Below, one piece after another: positions 26,163 through 34,297 of a stretch of 40,063 nucleotides of DNA (within the stretch, counting starts at the first letter, position 1; each line of letters begins with the position of its first letter). The notes below the pieces were generated by a model. That model ran no database searches. It saw only the letters and a program-made list of their open reading frames with translations, and had not been told where the DNA came from. Source of the DNA: HB2-32-21 sp040235495 (GTDB lineage Bacteria; Pseudomonadota; Gammaproteobacteria; Pseudomonadales; Porticoccaceae); contig JBECKV010000035.1 of NCBI GenBank assembly GCA_040235495.1, positions 1 through 40,063 on the forward strand. Reading direction: 5' to 3'. The translations under genes were made by a program, and so were the position numbers.

Positions 26163-26483
26163 CTAGCTTCGCTGAACGAAAAACAGGTAGCAGCTGGTTT
26201 CTTCCTGATGGATGAGGCGATGCCCCAGGAAACGACAGAATTTGGGAATATCGCGCACCGTTGAAGGGTCCGTGGCGACGACCTTAATGATCTGGCCGCT
26301 GCTTGCCTCGCGCACTGCATTGTGAAGCAACATAAGCGGTTCCGGGCAAATCAGGCCCGAAGCATCCACCAGCAGATCATACTCAGGCGGCAAACTGCCA
26401 CTGTCACGGGGTCTTTCAGTCACCAAGACAGTCACCAAGACAGTCACCAGGAGTTCCCCCTTCGGAGAGGTTCGGAAATTCAC
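26163..26483 (-). CDS. tusA: TusA-family sulfurtransferase
   Basis: TusA carries sulfur as a cysteine persulfide, for 2-thiouridine of tRNA and other sinks. The core YDLLVDASGLICPEPLMLL has the family CPxP cysteine, followed by TDPSTVRDIPKFCRF and a short C-terminus. The start is uncertain. GTG 26483 overlaps the yheU stop in GTGA, which suggests coupling and gives 106 residues. In-frame GTGs at 26447, 26435 and 26423 lie in a 12-bp tandem repeat; 26423 gives 86 residues, close to the E. coli length (81). The repeat adds VTVL units at the N-terminus. Confidence 0.88.
   Translation of the reverse strand: MNFRTSPKGELLVTVLVTVLVTERPRDSGSLPPEYDLLVDASGLICPEPLMLLHNAVREASSGQIIKVVATDPSTVRDIPKFCRFLGHRLIHQEETSCYLFFVQRS
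26417..26449. repeat. 12-bp tandem repeat in the tusA 5' region
   Basis: CAGTCACCAAGA is repeated two full times plus nine bases of a third copy. On the minus strand each unit carries an in-frame GTG codon of tusA, so changes in copy number would add or remove VTVL units and possible start codons without changing frame. Confidence 0.75.
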
Positions 26484-26719
26484 TCATCCCGCCCGCCCCA
26501 GGCATGAAATTGCTCACGACTGACGAGATTACAGCTTTCACTCTCTTCGTCCCATGTGATCAGCACCCTGCCCTTCATGATCTGGGTGTTTAGCTCGGCG
26601 ATTTTGCGCGCCAGCGCGATCTCGCGCTCACCGTAATCGGTTCCTTCCTGCAAGACGTAGGCCTCGATCAAAGCGTTGAGCACCTGAGGCGCTAATTGCT
26701 CTGGCGGAATTACAATCAT
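26480..26719 (-). CDS. yheU: YheU-family (UPF0270) small protein
   Basis: The 79-residue protein matches E. coli YheU (72 residues): MIVIPPEQLAPQVLNALIEA, YVLQEGTDYGEREIALARK and VLITWDEESESCNLVSREQF. The family has no known function. ATG 26719 overlaps the upstream small gene in ATGA and its stop overlaps tusA in GTGA, so three genes appear translationally coupled. An upstream ATG at 26752 is less likely. Confidence 0.88.
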   Translation of the reverse strand: MIVIPPEQLAPQVLNALIEAYVLQEGTDYGEREIALARKIAELNTQIMKGRVLITWDEESESCNLVSREQFHAWGGRDE

Positions 26720-26961
26720 GGGCAGGCATCCCGAGGCTTGCGAAACCCCCATGTCATGGGCTCACTTTCCCCGATCGCGAGATACCCCGCCCGCTGACTC
26801 TCATCAGCGCGCAGGGTCGGCGGCAGGCTCCGCACACCTTTGGGGTGATCCGCGCTGACTAGCTGACTGGCACTGATTTGCCCCCTGGCATTCGCAACAT
26901 GGCCAGCCCGCGCGGCCCGTTCAATCATACAAGCCTCGGTCATGTAACCACTCTGTTTCAT
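26716..26961 (-). CDS. Small hypothetical protein, possibly the end of a broken gene (81 aa)
   Basis: I do not recognise this 81-residue frame (MKQSGYMTEACMIERAARAG, later GYLAIGESEPMTWGF). It ends in ATGA overlap with yheU, which supports translation. The same frame is open upstream to 27010 (RQADTDWEAMKQSG). Two other frames just upstream also read like protein: DVSAWALSTGGNAGVVEH, and further up GVGTIAQVPEADKPDVV. This suggests that a longer gene was split by frameshifts, or that sequence errors are present. No signal peptide is visible in the retained part. Confidence 0.45.
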   Translation of the reverse strand: MKQSGYMTEACMIERAARAGHVANARGQISASQLVSADHPKGVRSLPPTLRADESQRAGYLAIGESEPMTWGFRKPRDACP

Positions 26962-27098
26962 TGCTTCCCAGTCGGTATCGGCTTGCCTCTGTGTTCGACC
27001 ACACCCGCGTTACCGCCGGTGCTTAGGGCCCAGGCAGACACATCCTGTGACAACGTCGGGCTTGTCCGCCTCGGGTACTTGCGCGATCGTGCCCACAC

Positions 27099-27117
27099 CT
27101 GACACTACGGATGTCAG
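27099..27117. terminator. Small hairpin after the thiamine-binding-like gene
   Basis: CTGACA and TGTCAG pair over six bases around a 7-base loop, just after the stop of the minus-strand gene at 27123. There is no T-run, so this is a weak terminator candidate. Confidence 0.3.
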
Positions 27118-27122
27118 CCCGC

Positions 27123-27428
27123 CTAGCCGCCGCCCAATAATTTTTCGACACTTTCGACTTTCTCGCGCAGCAACTGCCGTTTGTCCGTGCGAGTACCAAT
27201 CTTTAAGTTCGAACTTATTCGCGCCCGCCCGGCTGCGTGCACGGCCTCATGACAGGCTTTGACCGCATTCATGACCTCATCCCACTCCCCTTCAATATTG
27301 GTACCAAAGGCATGGAGCTGATGAGTCAGACCGCGCTGTTTAAAAATACGCTGGCAGATGGCGATATCGCTGGCCAGGGAGCCCTCTACGCCTAGAGGTA
27401 TCAAACAAAGATCGACGTGGACATGCAT
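27123..27428 (-). CDS. MTH1187/YkoF-type thiamine-binding-like protein
   Basis: The 101-residue protein starts MHVHVDLCLIPLGVEGSLAS and contains LTHQLHAFGTNIEGEWDEVM, NAVKACHEAVHAAGRARISSNLKIGTR-like blocks typical of the MTH1187 family (ferredoxin-like fold, some members bind thiamine or a pyrimidine). Its role here is not defined. Two in-frame ATGs (27434 and 27428) follow GGAG; 27428 has the better spacing. It lies 14 bp after the PLP decarboxylase gene on the same strand, so the two are probably co-transcribed. Confidence 0.85.
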   Translation of the reverse strand: MHVHVDLCLIPLGVEGSLASDIAICQRIFKQRGLTHQLHAFGTNIEGEWDEVMNAVKACHEAVHAAGRARISSNLKIGTRTDKRQLLREKVESVEKLLGGG

Positions 27429-27441
27429 ATTCATTCTCCAA

Positions 27442-28968
27442 TCATCTTTTCCGGTTAAGCTCTGATGCCAACAGGCCACCCAGCCGTTTCACTTCGCCGA
27501 GCAGGAGATCAAAATCCGCCAGTTGGCTGCGGTGATTGACGATGGCCACCCGTAAACAGTAGCGGCCCCGGAGTGTGGTGCCGGAGGGCGCGGCGGTGCC
27601 CTCTTCCTGGATGCGCAGCAGGATTTCTCCATTCAGTGTGTCCAGTACCTGCTCGTCCGCACCTGGCACCTTATAACGAAAACAAACGATGTTCATCGAT
27701 ACCGGCGCCATCAACTCCAATCCGTTATCCCGGCTGATGGCGTCAGCGAGATAACGGGCCTGTGCCAGGTTACGGGCCATTATCCGTTCATAGCGATCGA
27801 GACCATGCTCCTTGATCGACATCCACACCTTCAGCGCCCGGAAACCGCGGGAAAGCTCAAGACCATAATCGCTGAACCAGTCGCTTCCCGAGGCGAGACC
27901 GCGCGTGCCGCGAACCAGATATTCCGGATTGACGGCAAAAGTGTTTCTGTGCAAACGACGGTCCTTGATCAGGGCACAGCCTACTTCAAAAGGCATGTGC
28001 ATCCATTTATGTAAATCAAGAGCGAGAGAGTCGGCGCGACTTAATGCCGCCAGACGATCTTTTAGCTCCTCCACACCCGCCGCCACTCCACCAATGGCGC
28101 CGTCCACATGGAACCAGAGGTCTTCTTTTGCACAGAAATCGGCTATTTCAGCGAGGGGATCAATGGCGCCCGTATTAACCGTGCCGGCAGTGGCAATGAC
28201 ACAGATCGGGCGCTGCCCGACGTCACGGTCACGCCGCACGAGAATCTCCAAGGCCCGCAAATCCAGCTGGTAATCGTCGTTGACAGGCACCTTGCGCAGG
28301 TTGTTACAACCGAGCCCAAGCAATTCCACTGCCTTCTGGTGGCAGCTGTGGACTTCACTGGAAGCGTAAATCACCAACTCTTGATTTGCGCCGAACAAAC
28401 CCTGGGCGCGCATATCGAAACCGGCCTTGCTGTTGCGGGCGACGCCAAGACCAATCAGATTGGCCATCGAAGCGCCACCCACGAGTAGTCCACTGGCTGT
28501 TTTCGGGTAATTCACCAAGGTCTTGATCCAGTTGATCACCTGCGCTTCCACCTGCATGGCAACATGACTACCGGCGCCAACATTTGAATTCATGGTTGCC
28601 GCCAGAAAGTCCGCCAGCGCGCCGAAAGCCGTGCCATTACCCATATACCAGGCCCAAAAACGGGGATGGGTATTGCCCATGGCGTAGGGAAAAATCCTGT
28701 TCAGGAATTGCTCATAGATTTCTTCCGGAGCGCTGGCTTGTCGCGGTAGAGCTTCGTTAAATTGCGCGCTGACAGCCTCGGGTACCCGCTGCCAGGTCGG
28801 TCGCTTGGCGACGTCGCGCAGATAATTGATGGCGTCGTCAACGATCCGATGGCCGAGGGCTCGCATCGACTCCCAATCCGCGGGGTCGAGCGTTTCCTGT
28901 TGATGCTCTGTTGGATCTTTCATCGCCGGGTGGGCAGCTGCCAGGTATTCATATATTTCGGTGGGCAT
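27442..28968 (-). CDS. PLP-dependent group II amino acid decarboxylase
   Basis: This 508-residue enzyme belongs to the aromatic-amino-acid/glutamate/diaminobutyrate decarboxylase family. Landmarks are H207 in SSEVHSCHQKA (stacks on the cofactor), D289 in FHVDGAIGG and the Schiff-base lysine K321 in LDLHKWMHMPFEVG. HPRFWAWYMG near residue 101 and the N-terminal helices (DPADWESMRALGHRIVDDAI) are family features. The substrate cannot be told from sequence by eye. The start is ATG 28968 or ATG 28923; neither has a clear ribosome-binding site. It is divergent from the cysteine synthase gene, 95 bp away. Confidence 0.92.
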   Translation of the reverse strand: MPTEIYEYLAAAHPAMKDPTEHQQETLDPADWESMRALGHRIVDDAINYLRDVAKRPTWQRVPEAVSAQFNEALPRQASAPEEIYEQFLNRIFPYAMGNTHPRFWAWYMGNGTAFGALADFLAATMNSNVGAGSHVAMQVEAQVINWIKTLVNYPKTASGLLVGGASMANLIGLGVARNSKAGFDMRAQGLFGANQELVIYASSEVHSCHQKAVELLGLGCNNLRKVPVNDDYQLDLRALEILVRRDRDVGQRPICVIATAGTVNTGAIDPLAEIADFCAKEDLWFHVDGAIGGVAAGVEELKDRLAALSRADSLALDLHKWMHMPFEVGCALIKDRRLHRNTFAVNPEYLVRGTRGLASGSDWFSDYGLELSRGFRALKVWMSIKEHGLDRYERIMARNLAQARYLADAISRDNGLELMAPVSMNIVCFRYKVPGADEQVLDTLNGEILLRIQEEGTAAPSGTTLRGRYCLRVAIVNHRSQLADFDLLLGEVKRLGGLLASELNRKR

Positions 28969-29063
28969 TTAATCACGATTTTGATAGTAACTGTCTTGTT
29001 TCGCCTTGTTCCCGGAAGCGCTATGCTGAGCGGCACGGAGTGATAGCCTTGAAGGAGATAGCA

Positions 29064-30107
29064 ATGGCTAAATTCGACAATATTTTAGGCACCATCGGTA
29101 ATACGCCCGTGGTGAGAATCAATAAACTGGGGCCGAAGGGAGTCAGGCTTTACGCCAAACTCGAAGCCTTTAATCCCCTGGGGTCGGTCAAGGATCGTCT
29201 GGCACTTGGTGTCATTGAGGCAGCGGAACGCTCCGGCGAACTGAAGCCCGGGCAGACGGTTATCGAAGCGACTAGCGGCAATACCGGCATCGGCCTGGCC
29301 ATGGTCTGTGCTCAGAAAGGCTATCCGCTGGTGCTGACCATGGCCGATTCCTTCAGTGTTGAAAGACGCAAACTGATGCGTTTTCTGGGCGCCAGGGTTG
29401 TCCTGACGCCCGCGGCTTTAAAAGGCACGGGCATGGTGGCCAAGGCCCGGGAGCTAGCCGAGGCCCATGGCTGGTTTCTGTGCCGGCAGTTTGAAAACGA
29501 AGCCAATGCGGATATCCATTCCAGCACCACGGCACTGGAAATTCTTGCTGATTTTGCCGACGAGAAGCTCGATTACTGGGTGACCGGGGCCGGTACTGGC
29601 GGCACCCTGAAAGGCGTGGCCCGGGTCCTGAGGATGGAACGTCCGGAGATCAAAATTATCGCCTGTGAACCGGAAGCCGCGGCGATCATGAGCAGCGGCC
29701 AGAAGCAGCAAAGAAATCCCGACGGCTCCCCGGCCGCTACCCACCCCAGCTTCAACCCTCATCCCATGCAGGGCTGGACTCCGGACTTTATTCCCAAGCT
29801 GGCCGAGGATGCCCTGGAAGCACACCATATCGACCAGTTGCTGACCATTAAAAACGAGGACGCCCTGAAAAATGCCCGCGACCTGGCGCGCCAGGAAGGT
29901 ATTTTCACGGGTATCACCGGCGGCGCCACCTTTACCGGGGCACTCAAGGTTGCGGAAAGTGCACCAGCCGGCAGCACCATCCTGTTCATGTTACCGGATA
30001 CCGGGGAACGCTATTTGAGCACGCCGTTGTTTAGCGACATCGAAGCGGAAATGTCCGAGGAAGAGATGGACATTTCCCGGTCAACACCCGGTTACGGTTA
30101 CGACTGA
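29064..30107 (+). CDS. cysK: Cysteine synthase (CysK family)
   Basis: The enzyme makes cysteine from O-acetylserine and sulfide with pyridoxal phosphate. K43 in NPLGSVKDR is the cofactor lysine, with EATSGNTGIGLAM and GTGGTLKGVARVL as phosphate-binding and core motifs, and LPDTGERYLST near the end. At 347 residues it is longer than E. coli CysK (323) because of an insert (about residues 209-236) and an acidic C-terminal tail. ATG 29064 follows AAGGAG with ideal spacing. A bidirectional terminator lies 114 bp downstream. Confidence 0.93.
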   Translation: MAKFDNILGTIGNTPVVRINKLGPKGVRLYAKLEAFNPLGSVKDRLALGVIEAAERSGELKPGQTVIEATSGNTGIGLAMVCAQKGYPLVLTMADSFSVERRKLMRFLGARVVLTPAALKGTGMVAKARELAEAHGWFLCRQFENEANADIHSSTTALEILADFADEKLDYWVTGAGTGGTLKGVARVLRMERPEIKIIACEPEAAAIMSSGQKQQRNPDGSPAATHPSFNPHPMQGWTPDFIPKLAEDALEAHHIDQLLTIKNEDALKNARDLARQEGIFTGITGGATFTGALKVAESAPAGSTILFMLPDTGERYLSTPLFSDIEAEMSEEEMDISRSTPGYGYD

Positions 30108-30220
30108 AACCGGAGCCAGGTGGCTCTCTGGTCTGAACCTTGCCGGTCGGTTGGCCAACATTCCCCCTGAACAATGATTACAGCGGAGCTAAAAATATAT
30201 TTCCTCCCCATCGAAGGCAA

Positions 30221-30251
30221 AAAAAAGCCGTTACCTTCGTAACGGCTTTTT
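30221..30251. terminator. Bidirectional intrinsic terminator
   Basis: The stem AGCCGTTAC/GTAACGGCT with loop CTTC is flanked by an A-run on the left and a T-run on the right. It can end transcription of cysK on the plus strand and of the monooxygenase gene on the minus strand, as the two converge here. Confidence 0.92.
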
Positions 30252-30294
30252 ATCAGCTCCTCGCGTGGAATCGGGGAGAGTCCCGGACACTATA

Positions 30295-31941
30295 TCAACT
30301 GGCCATTAAAAAGCCTTTATAGCCTTCGGCCACGACTTCCTCACACTCCTCCCGGTAGGTCTTGGTTCCGCCCAGATACGGCATGAAGGTCCGAGGTTTA
30401 CCCTCAATGTTGGTGCCAAGGTACCAGGAGTTACAGGAGGGTGCCGCCATCATGGAGCCCTTGGCCGCATCGGCGACGTGCTCCACCCAGGCGTCTTCCG
30501 CGGCCTGATCCGCCTCTATGGTTTTAATGTTATGTTCGCGCAGATAGGCGATGCAGGTATCAATCCATTCGACATGTTGCTCGATGGAATGTAAAACATT
30601 ACTAACCACCGAAGGGCTGCCGGGACCGGTGGTGGTGAACAGGTTGGGAAAGCCCGCGCTTTGCAGGCCCATGTACATGCGCGGGCCGTCCTTCCACTTG
30701 TCGGCCAGCAGCTCGCCATTACGGCCACGGATATTCAAACGCATGATGGTGCCGGTCATGGCGTCGAAGCCCGTGGCGTAGACCAGCACATCGAACTCAT
30801 AGTCCCTGGCAGTGGTCTTGATACCTTTTTCGGTCACTTCAACAACCGGAGTTTCCCGTAAATCGACGATGGCGACATGGTCCCGAGTGAAGGCTTCGTA
30901 GTAAGCGGTATCGATCACCGGACGCTTACAATGCATGGGATAATTTTTCGGTGACAGCGCGTCCGCTTTCTGTTGATCTTTCAGTATTTCGGCAAGGGTT
31001 TCGCGATACAGGTCACAGGCAATCGCGTTCGCTTCCGGGTTATAGAAGGGGTCCACATACTGATTCAGCACCTCGAGACCAAACTGCTTGATCTCTTCCT
31101 TGCGCTGCTCGGGCGTCAACTCCAGGATCTTTTTACTGGGTCGGGGCTTCGCCGGGGCGGTGGGATCCTTTGGCTTTTTCGGTCCCCGGTAATTACAGAT
31201 ACCCATTTCGTTGTTGCGCTGCTGTTCCCGAATATCGGCGTAGTCTTTTTTAGCCTGGGCGAGAAAATCGGGCTTCATTGGTGCATTCCGCGCGGGGAAA
31301 GTATAAATCGGGCTGCGCTGAAAGCAGGTCAACTCACTGGCAACCTTGGCGATCTCGGGGATGCTCTGAACGCCGGAGGAACCGCAACCGACAACCGCCA
31401 CGCGTTTGCCTTTCAGATCAACTCCCCCCTTGGGCCATTTGGCGGTGTGATAGACCTCGCCCTTGAACGCATCGCGGTTTTTGAAGTCCGGGTAGTTGGG
31501 CTCATTGAGGCAACCGGTGCAGAGGATACAGTAGGTGGCGGTATAGATATCGCCCTGGTCCGTTTTGACTGTCCAGTTGCCCGCGTCTTCGTTATAGAGG
31601 CAATCGGTAACTTTGGTGTTAAATTTGATGTCCTTGCGCAGATTGAATTTGTCCGCCGTATAATTCAGGTAGCGCTCAATCTCCGGCTGGCCGGCCATGA
31701 CTTCGGTCCAGTCCCACTCCTGTTGCAAATCGTCGTCGAAGGAATAGGAATACTCAATGATCGGGAGATCCGCCCGGCAACCGGGGTAGCGGTTCCAGTA
31801 CCAGGCGCCACCGACACCGCTGCCGGCTTCGATCGCCTGAATCTTCAGGCCCTGATCGTTAAGGCGCTTGATCATATACAGACCGGCCATACCGGTGCCG
31901 ACAATAACAGCATCCAGGACAGTTGCATTTGCATTAGACAT
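30295..31941 (-). CDS. Flavin-dependent Baeyer-Villiger-type monooxygenase
   Basis: The 548-residue enzyme has an FAD Rossmann motif (GTGMAG, residues 15-20), the Baeyer-Villiger fingerprint FKGEVYHTAKWP (159-170; pattern FxGxxxHxxxWP) and the NADPH motif GCGSSG (185-190). Such enzymes insert oxygen next to a ketone to give an ester or lactone; N- or S-oxidation is also possible. The segment after GGAWYWNRYPG reads CRADLP where many members have ARCD, a change in the active-site region. GAGAGGAAG precedes the ATG. A lactone-type product could be handled by the esterase or beta-propeller genes at 15610-20508, but they are about 10 kb away. The 263 bp upstream (31942-32204) holds nothing I recognise. 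Confidence 0.92.
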   Translation of the reverse strand: MSNANATVLDAVIVGTGMAGLYMIKRLNDQGLKIQAIEAGSGVGGAWYWNRYPGCRADLPIIEYSYSFDDDLQQEWDWTEVMAGQPEIERYLNYTADKFNLRKDIKFNTKVTDCLYNEDAGNWTVKTDQGDIYTATYCILCTGCLNEPNYPDFKNRDAFKGEVYHTAKWPKGGVDLKGKRVAVVGCGSSGVQSIPEIAKVASELTCFQRSPIYTFPARNAPMKPDFLAQAKKDYADIREQQRNNEMGICNYRGPKKPKDPTAPAKPRPSKKILELTPEQRKEEIKQFGLEVLNQYVDPFYNPEANAIACDLYRETLAEILKDQQKADALSPKNYPMHCKRPVIDTAYYEAFTRDHVAIVDLRETPVVEVTEKGIKTTARDYEFDVLVYATGFDAMTGTIMRLNIRGRNGELLADKWKDGPRMYMGLQSAGFPNLFTTTGPGSPSVVSNVLHSIEQHVEWIDTCIAYLREHNIKTIEADQAAEDAWVEHVADAAKGSMMAAPSCNSWYLGTNIEGKPRTFMPYLGGTKTYREECEEVVAEGYKGFLMAS

Positions 31942-32204
31942 GTCACTTCCTCTCGTTTCTTTACGTATTAAATCGTTAACTGGTCGATGAATTTACGGCC
32001 GATGGAGTGGTCAGGGTGATTCGATTGGCACCCGACTCGAACGGCTTTGGCTGGAATAAACCAGGACAGATCTTAAACAGCTAAACGGGAAAAGTCACTG
32101 CTCGATTAGCCCTTGTCGACATCAGGCCACGCGCACTGGATGCGGATGGCTGGTTAACCATTATCGAGAGATCAGCCAAATCGACTGCCCGAACAAGCGG
32201 GCGT

Positions 32205-32792
32205 CTAGTCAGCGAGATCATTGACAAGCGACTGGCGGACGGATGCCACGGGCTCAAAACCTTCGACCCGATAGTTGGGATGTTCAATGCCGACTTTAAA
32301 GCTCCTCCCTGCCTTTAAGCCCTCGATCATGGCAGGGTTCAGTTCAAACCGTAAAAAGTGGACCGCCGCGGTCTTGCTGTCATTCTCCCGATCCAGATCC
32401 TCATCGGCAATGGCATAAACCACGTCGAAGCCTTCAACACGCACCCAGACCCGGTCTTCTATGCCAATCAGGTCAGCCAGCCGTTTCGCCCGCTCCAGCG
32501 GATCGTCATACTCGATCATGAAGGTGGCTTTCCAGTTGTGGCCGTCACCGATGAGGGGATTGTAGGCGTCAAGCTCTTCCTGAATACCAGCGGCTTCGAA
32601 GACCTTTTCAATACGCAGCATTTCCTGAATCTGGTAGCGGATAGTGGTCTGGTCCTCGAAATAAAGCCGGGCGTGTTCTCCCAAGGGAATCTGGCGGTTT
32701 TTTTTATGGGCAATGACCTCCTGTCGATAGGCGGCCCGCTTTTCAGCGTATTCTTCCAGCGACCACAAATCAGCGCGAGTTAACTTCTTCAC
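32205..32792 (-). CDS. DUF3501 family protein
   Basis: The 195-residue protein begins MKKLTRADLWSLEEYAEKRA and contains TIRYQIQEMLRIEKVF, YNPLIGDGHNWKATFMIEYDD and FRFELNPAMIEGLKAG, all typical of DUF3501. No enzymatic function is established. The family commonly occurs next to a GlpC/HdrB-like iron-sulfur protein and a rubrerythrin, exactly as here. It starts eight bases after the iron-sulfur gene and is the last gene of the operon. It has no signal or membrane segment. Confidence 0.92.
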   Translation of the reverse strand: MKKLTRADLWSLEEYAEKRAAYRQEVIAHKKNRQIPLGEHARLYFEDQTTIRYQIQEMLRIEKVFEAAGIQEELDAYNPLIGDGHNWKATFMIEYDDPLERAKRLADLIGIEDRVWVRVEGFDVVYAIADEDLDRENDSKTAAVHFLRFELNPAMIEGLKAGRSFKVGIEHPNYRVEGFEPVASVRQSLVNDLAD

Positions 32793-32800
32793 GACATCTC

Positions 32801-34141
32801 CTAAATTCCGTAGGCCCTGCGCAGCAGGCTCATGGGATGTTCAGGCTTTTCGCCGGTTTCCGCCAGGTTAGCGATATGAGCAGCCGCCATGGGGCAATCG
32901 CTGGAAAAATGTTCGGATTTGAGTTGGTCCACCTTGCGCACTACGGGGCGGGCGATCTTGACCGCCTTGTCGTAGGTTTCCTTTTTCACTGCGTAGGTCC
33001 CATCATGGCCGGAACAACGCTCCTGAGGATGGACCGTGGTGCCGGGAATCAGCGCCAGAACGTCCCGCGTCTTCATGCCGATGTTCTGTACCCGCAAATG
33101 GCAGGCGACGTGGTAACTGATATTGTCCAGGCTGTTTTTAAAATCGGTTTTGAATTCGCCCTCCCTGTGACGCAGATACAGATACTCAAACGGGTCATAG
33201 AATGCGTGCCGGACCTTGATCACATCCGGATCATCAGGATACAGGAGTGGCAGCTCCTGCTTGTACATCAGGGTGCAGGACGGCACCGGCGCTATCAGAT
33301 CAAAACCCGCATCCACCAGTTTCGCGAGCACTGGGATATTGACCTCCCTGGCGCGATTTACGGCGTCCAGATCGCCCAGTTCCAGCTTCGGCATGCCGCA
33401 GCACTGTTCCCGGGGCACCAGTTCGATGTGAATGCCGTTGTGCTGAAACACCCGATAAAAATCCTCACCCAGATCCGGACTGTTGTAGTTGCCGTAACAG
33501 GTAGCGTACATGGCCACCTTGCCGGTGGTTTTACCCACGGCTTTCGGCGTGACAGGCCTATCCAGGGATTTGACCCGCTTGCGCAGGGTTTTGGCGTGAT
33601 ATTCAGGTACCGGCGCATCTTCATGGACGCCAAACGTCGCCTGGAATACCTTGCGGAAGGTTTTATTACGGTTGAAAGCATTCACCGTCACGTCAATCAG
33701 GGGGATGGTCGCCAGTTTTCCTACCTTGTCGGTACTGGTTAGCACTTTGTCCCGTAACGACGCGCCCTGCTCACGAAATTTCACCGCCTTGGCGCGCAAC
33801 ATCAAGTGGGGGAAGTCAACATTCCATTCGTGGGGCGGTACGTAGGGGCATTTGGTCATGTAACACATGTCACAGAGATAACACTGGTCGACCACCTTGT
33901 GGTAGTCGGCCTTGTCGACACCATCCACCTCCATAGTGGTCGATCCATCCACCAGATCAAACAGCGTCGGAAAGGCATCACACAGGCTGACGCAACGGCG
34001 ACAGCCGTGACAAATATCATATACCCGCTCCAGTTCCGCATCGAGCTGATTCCTGTCCCAGAACGCCTCTTCCTTCCAGGCCACCGGATGTCGTGTGGGT
34101 GCCTCAAGACTACCCTCACGGAAGGTCCCCTCTTTGGTCAT
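32801..34141 (-). CDS. GlpC/HdrB-like (CCG-domain) iron-sulfur protein
   Basis: The 446-residue protein has an N-terminal ferredoxin part with two [4Fe-4S] motifs: C44-C47-C50-C54 (CHGCRRCVSLC) and C87-C90-C93-C98 (CYLCDMCYMTKCP). Two cysteine-rich domains follow: one with ATCYGNY and QCCGMP, the other with VACHLRV and RCSGHDG, where the usual CCG is CSG. Such proteins pass electrons in heterodisulfide reductase, glycolate oxidase or anaerobic glycerol-3-phosphate dehydrogenase systems. With the rubrerythrin upstream, it may feed electrons for peroxide reduction. No membrane segment is seen. Confidence 0.92.
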   Translation of the reverse strand: MTKEGTFREGSLEAPTRHPVAWKEEAFWDRNQLDAELERVYDICHGCRRCVSLCDAFPTLFDLVDGSTTMEVDGVDKADYHKVVDQCYLCDMCYMTKCPYVPPHEWNVDFPHLMLRAKAVKFREQGASLRDKVLTSTDKVGKLATIPLIDVTVNAFNRNKTFRKVFQATFGVHEDAPVPEYHAKTLRKRVKSLDRPVTPKAVGKTTGKVAMYATCYGNYNSPDLGEDFYRVFQHNGIHIELVPREQCCGMPKLELGDLDAVNRAREVNIPVLAKLVDAGFDLIAPVPSCTLMYKQELPLLYPDDPDVIKVRHAFYDPFEYLYLRHREGEFKTDFKNSLDNISYHVACHLRVQNIGMKTRDVLALIPGTTVHPQERCSGHDGTYAVKKETYDKAVKIARPVVRKVDQLKSEHFSSDCPMAAAHIANLAETGEKPEHPMSLLRRAYGI

Positions 34142-34219
34142 GCTGGCTTCCCCGTTGCGTATCAGTTAAAAATAAACCGCGTATGTAACCTTCGTTTCAC
34201 CGAAAGTACTTTGTCGCCA

Positions 34220-34260
34220 AAATTAAAGGGGCTTCGAAGAACAGCTTCCACGAAGCCCCT
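34220..34260 (-). terminator. Intrinsic terminator or attenuator after rubrerythrin
   Basis: AGGGGCTTCG and CGAAGCCCCT pair perfectly over 10 bp around a 14-base loop. On the minus strand the hairpin is followed by TTTAATTTT. It lies between the rubrerythrin gene and the downstream iron-sulfur gene, so it probably ends most transcripts after rubrerythrin and lets a fraction read through. Confidence 0.85.
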
Positions 34261-34297
34261 GCATCGGATCGGACAAGACCCGGATGGCCTGCGACGA

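Noticed and set aside
30973..31971. 332-residue plus-strand ORF opposite the monooxygenase
   Set aside because: It is a long antisense shadow of a clearly recognised gene in GC-rich DNA, with no domain or ribosome-binding site.
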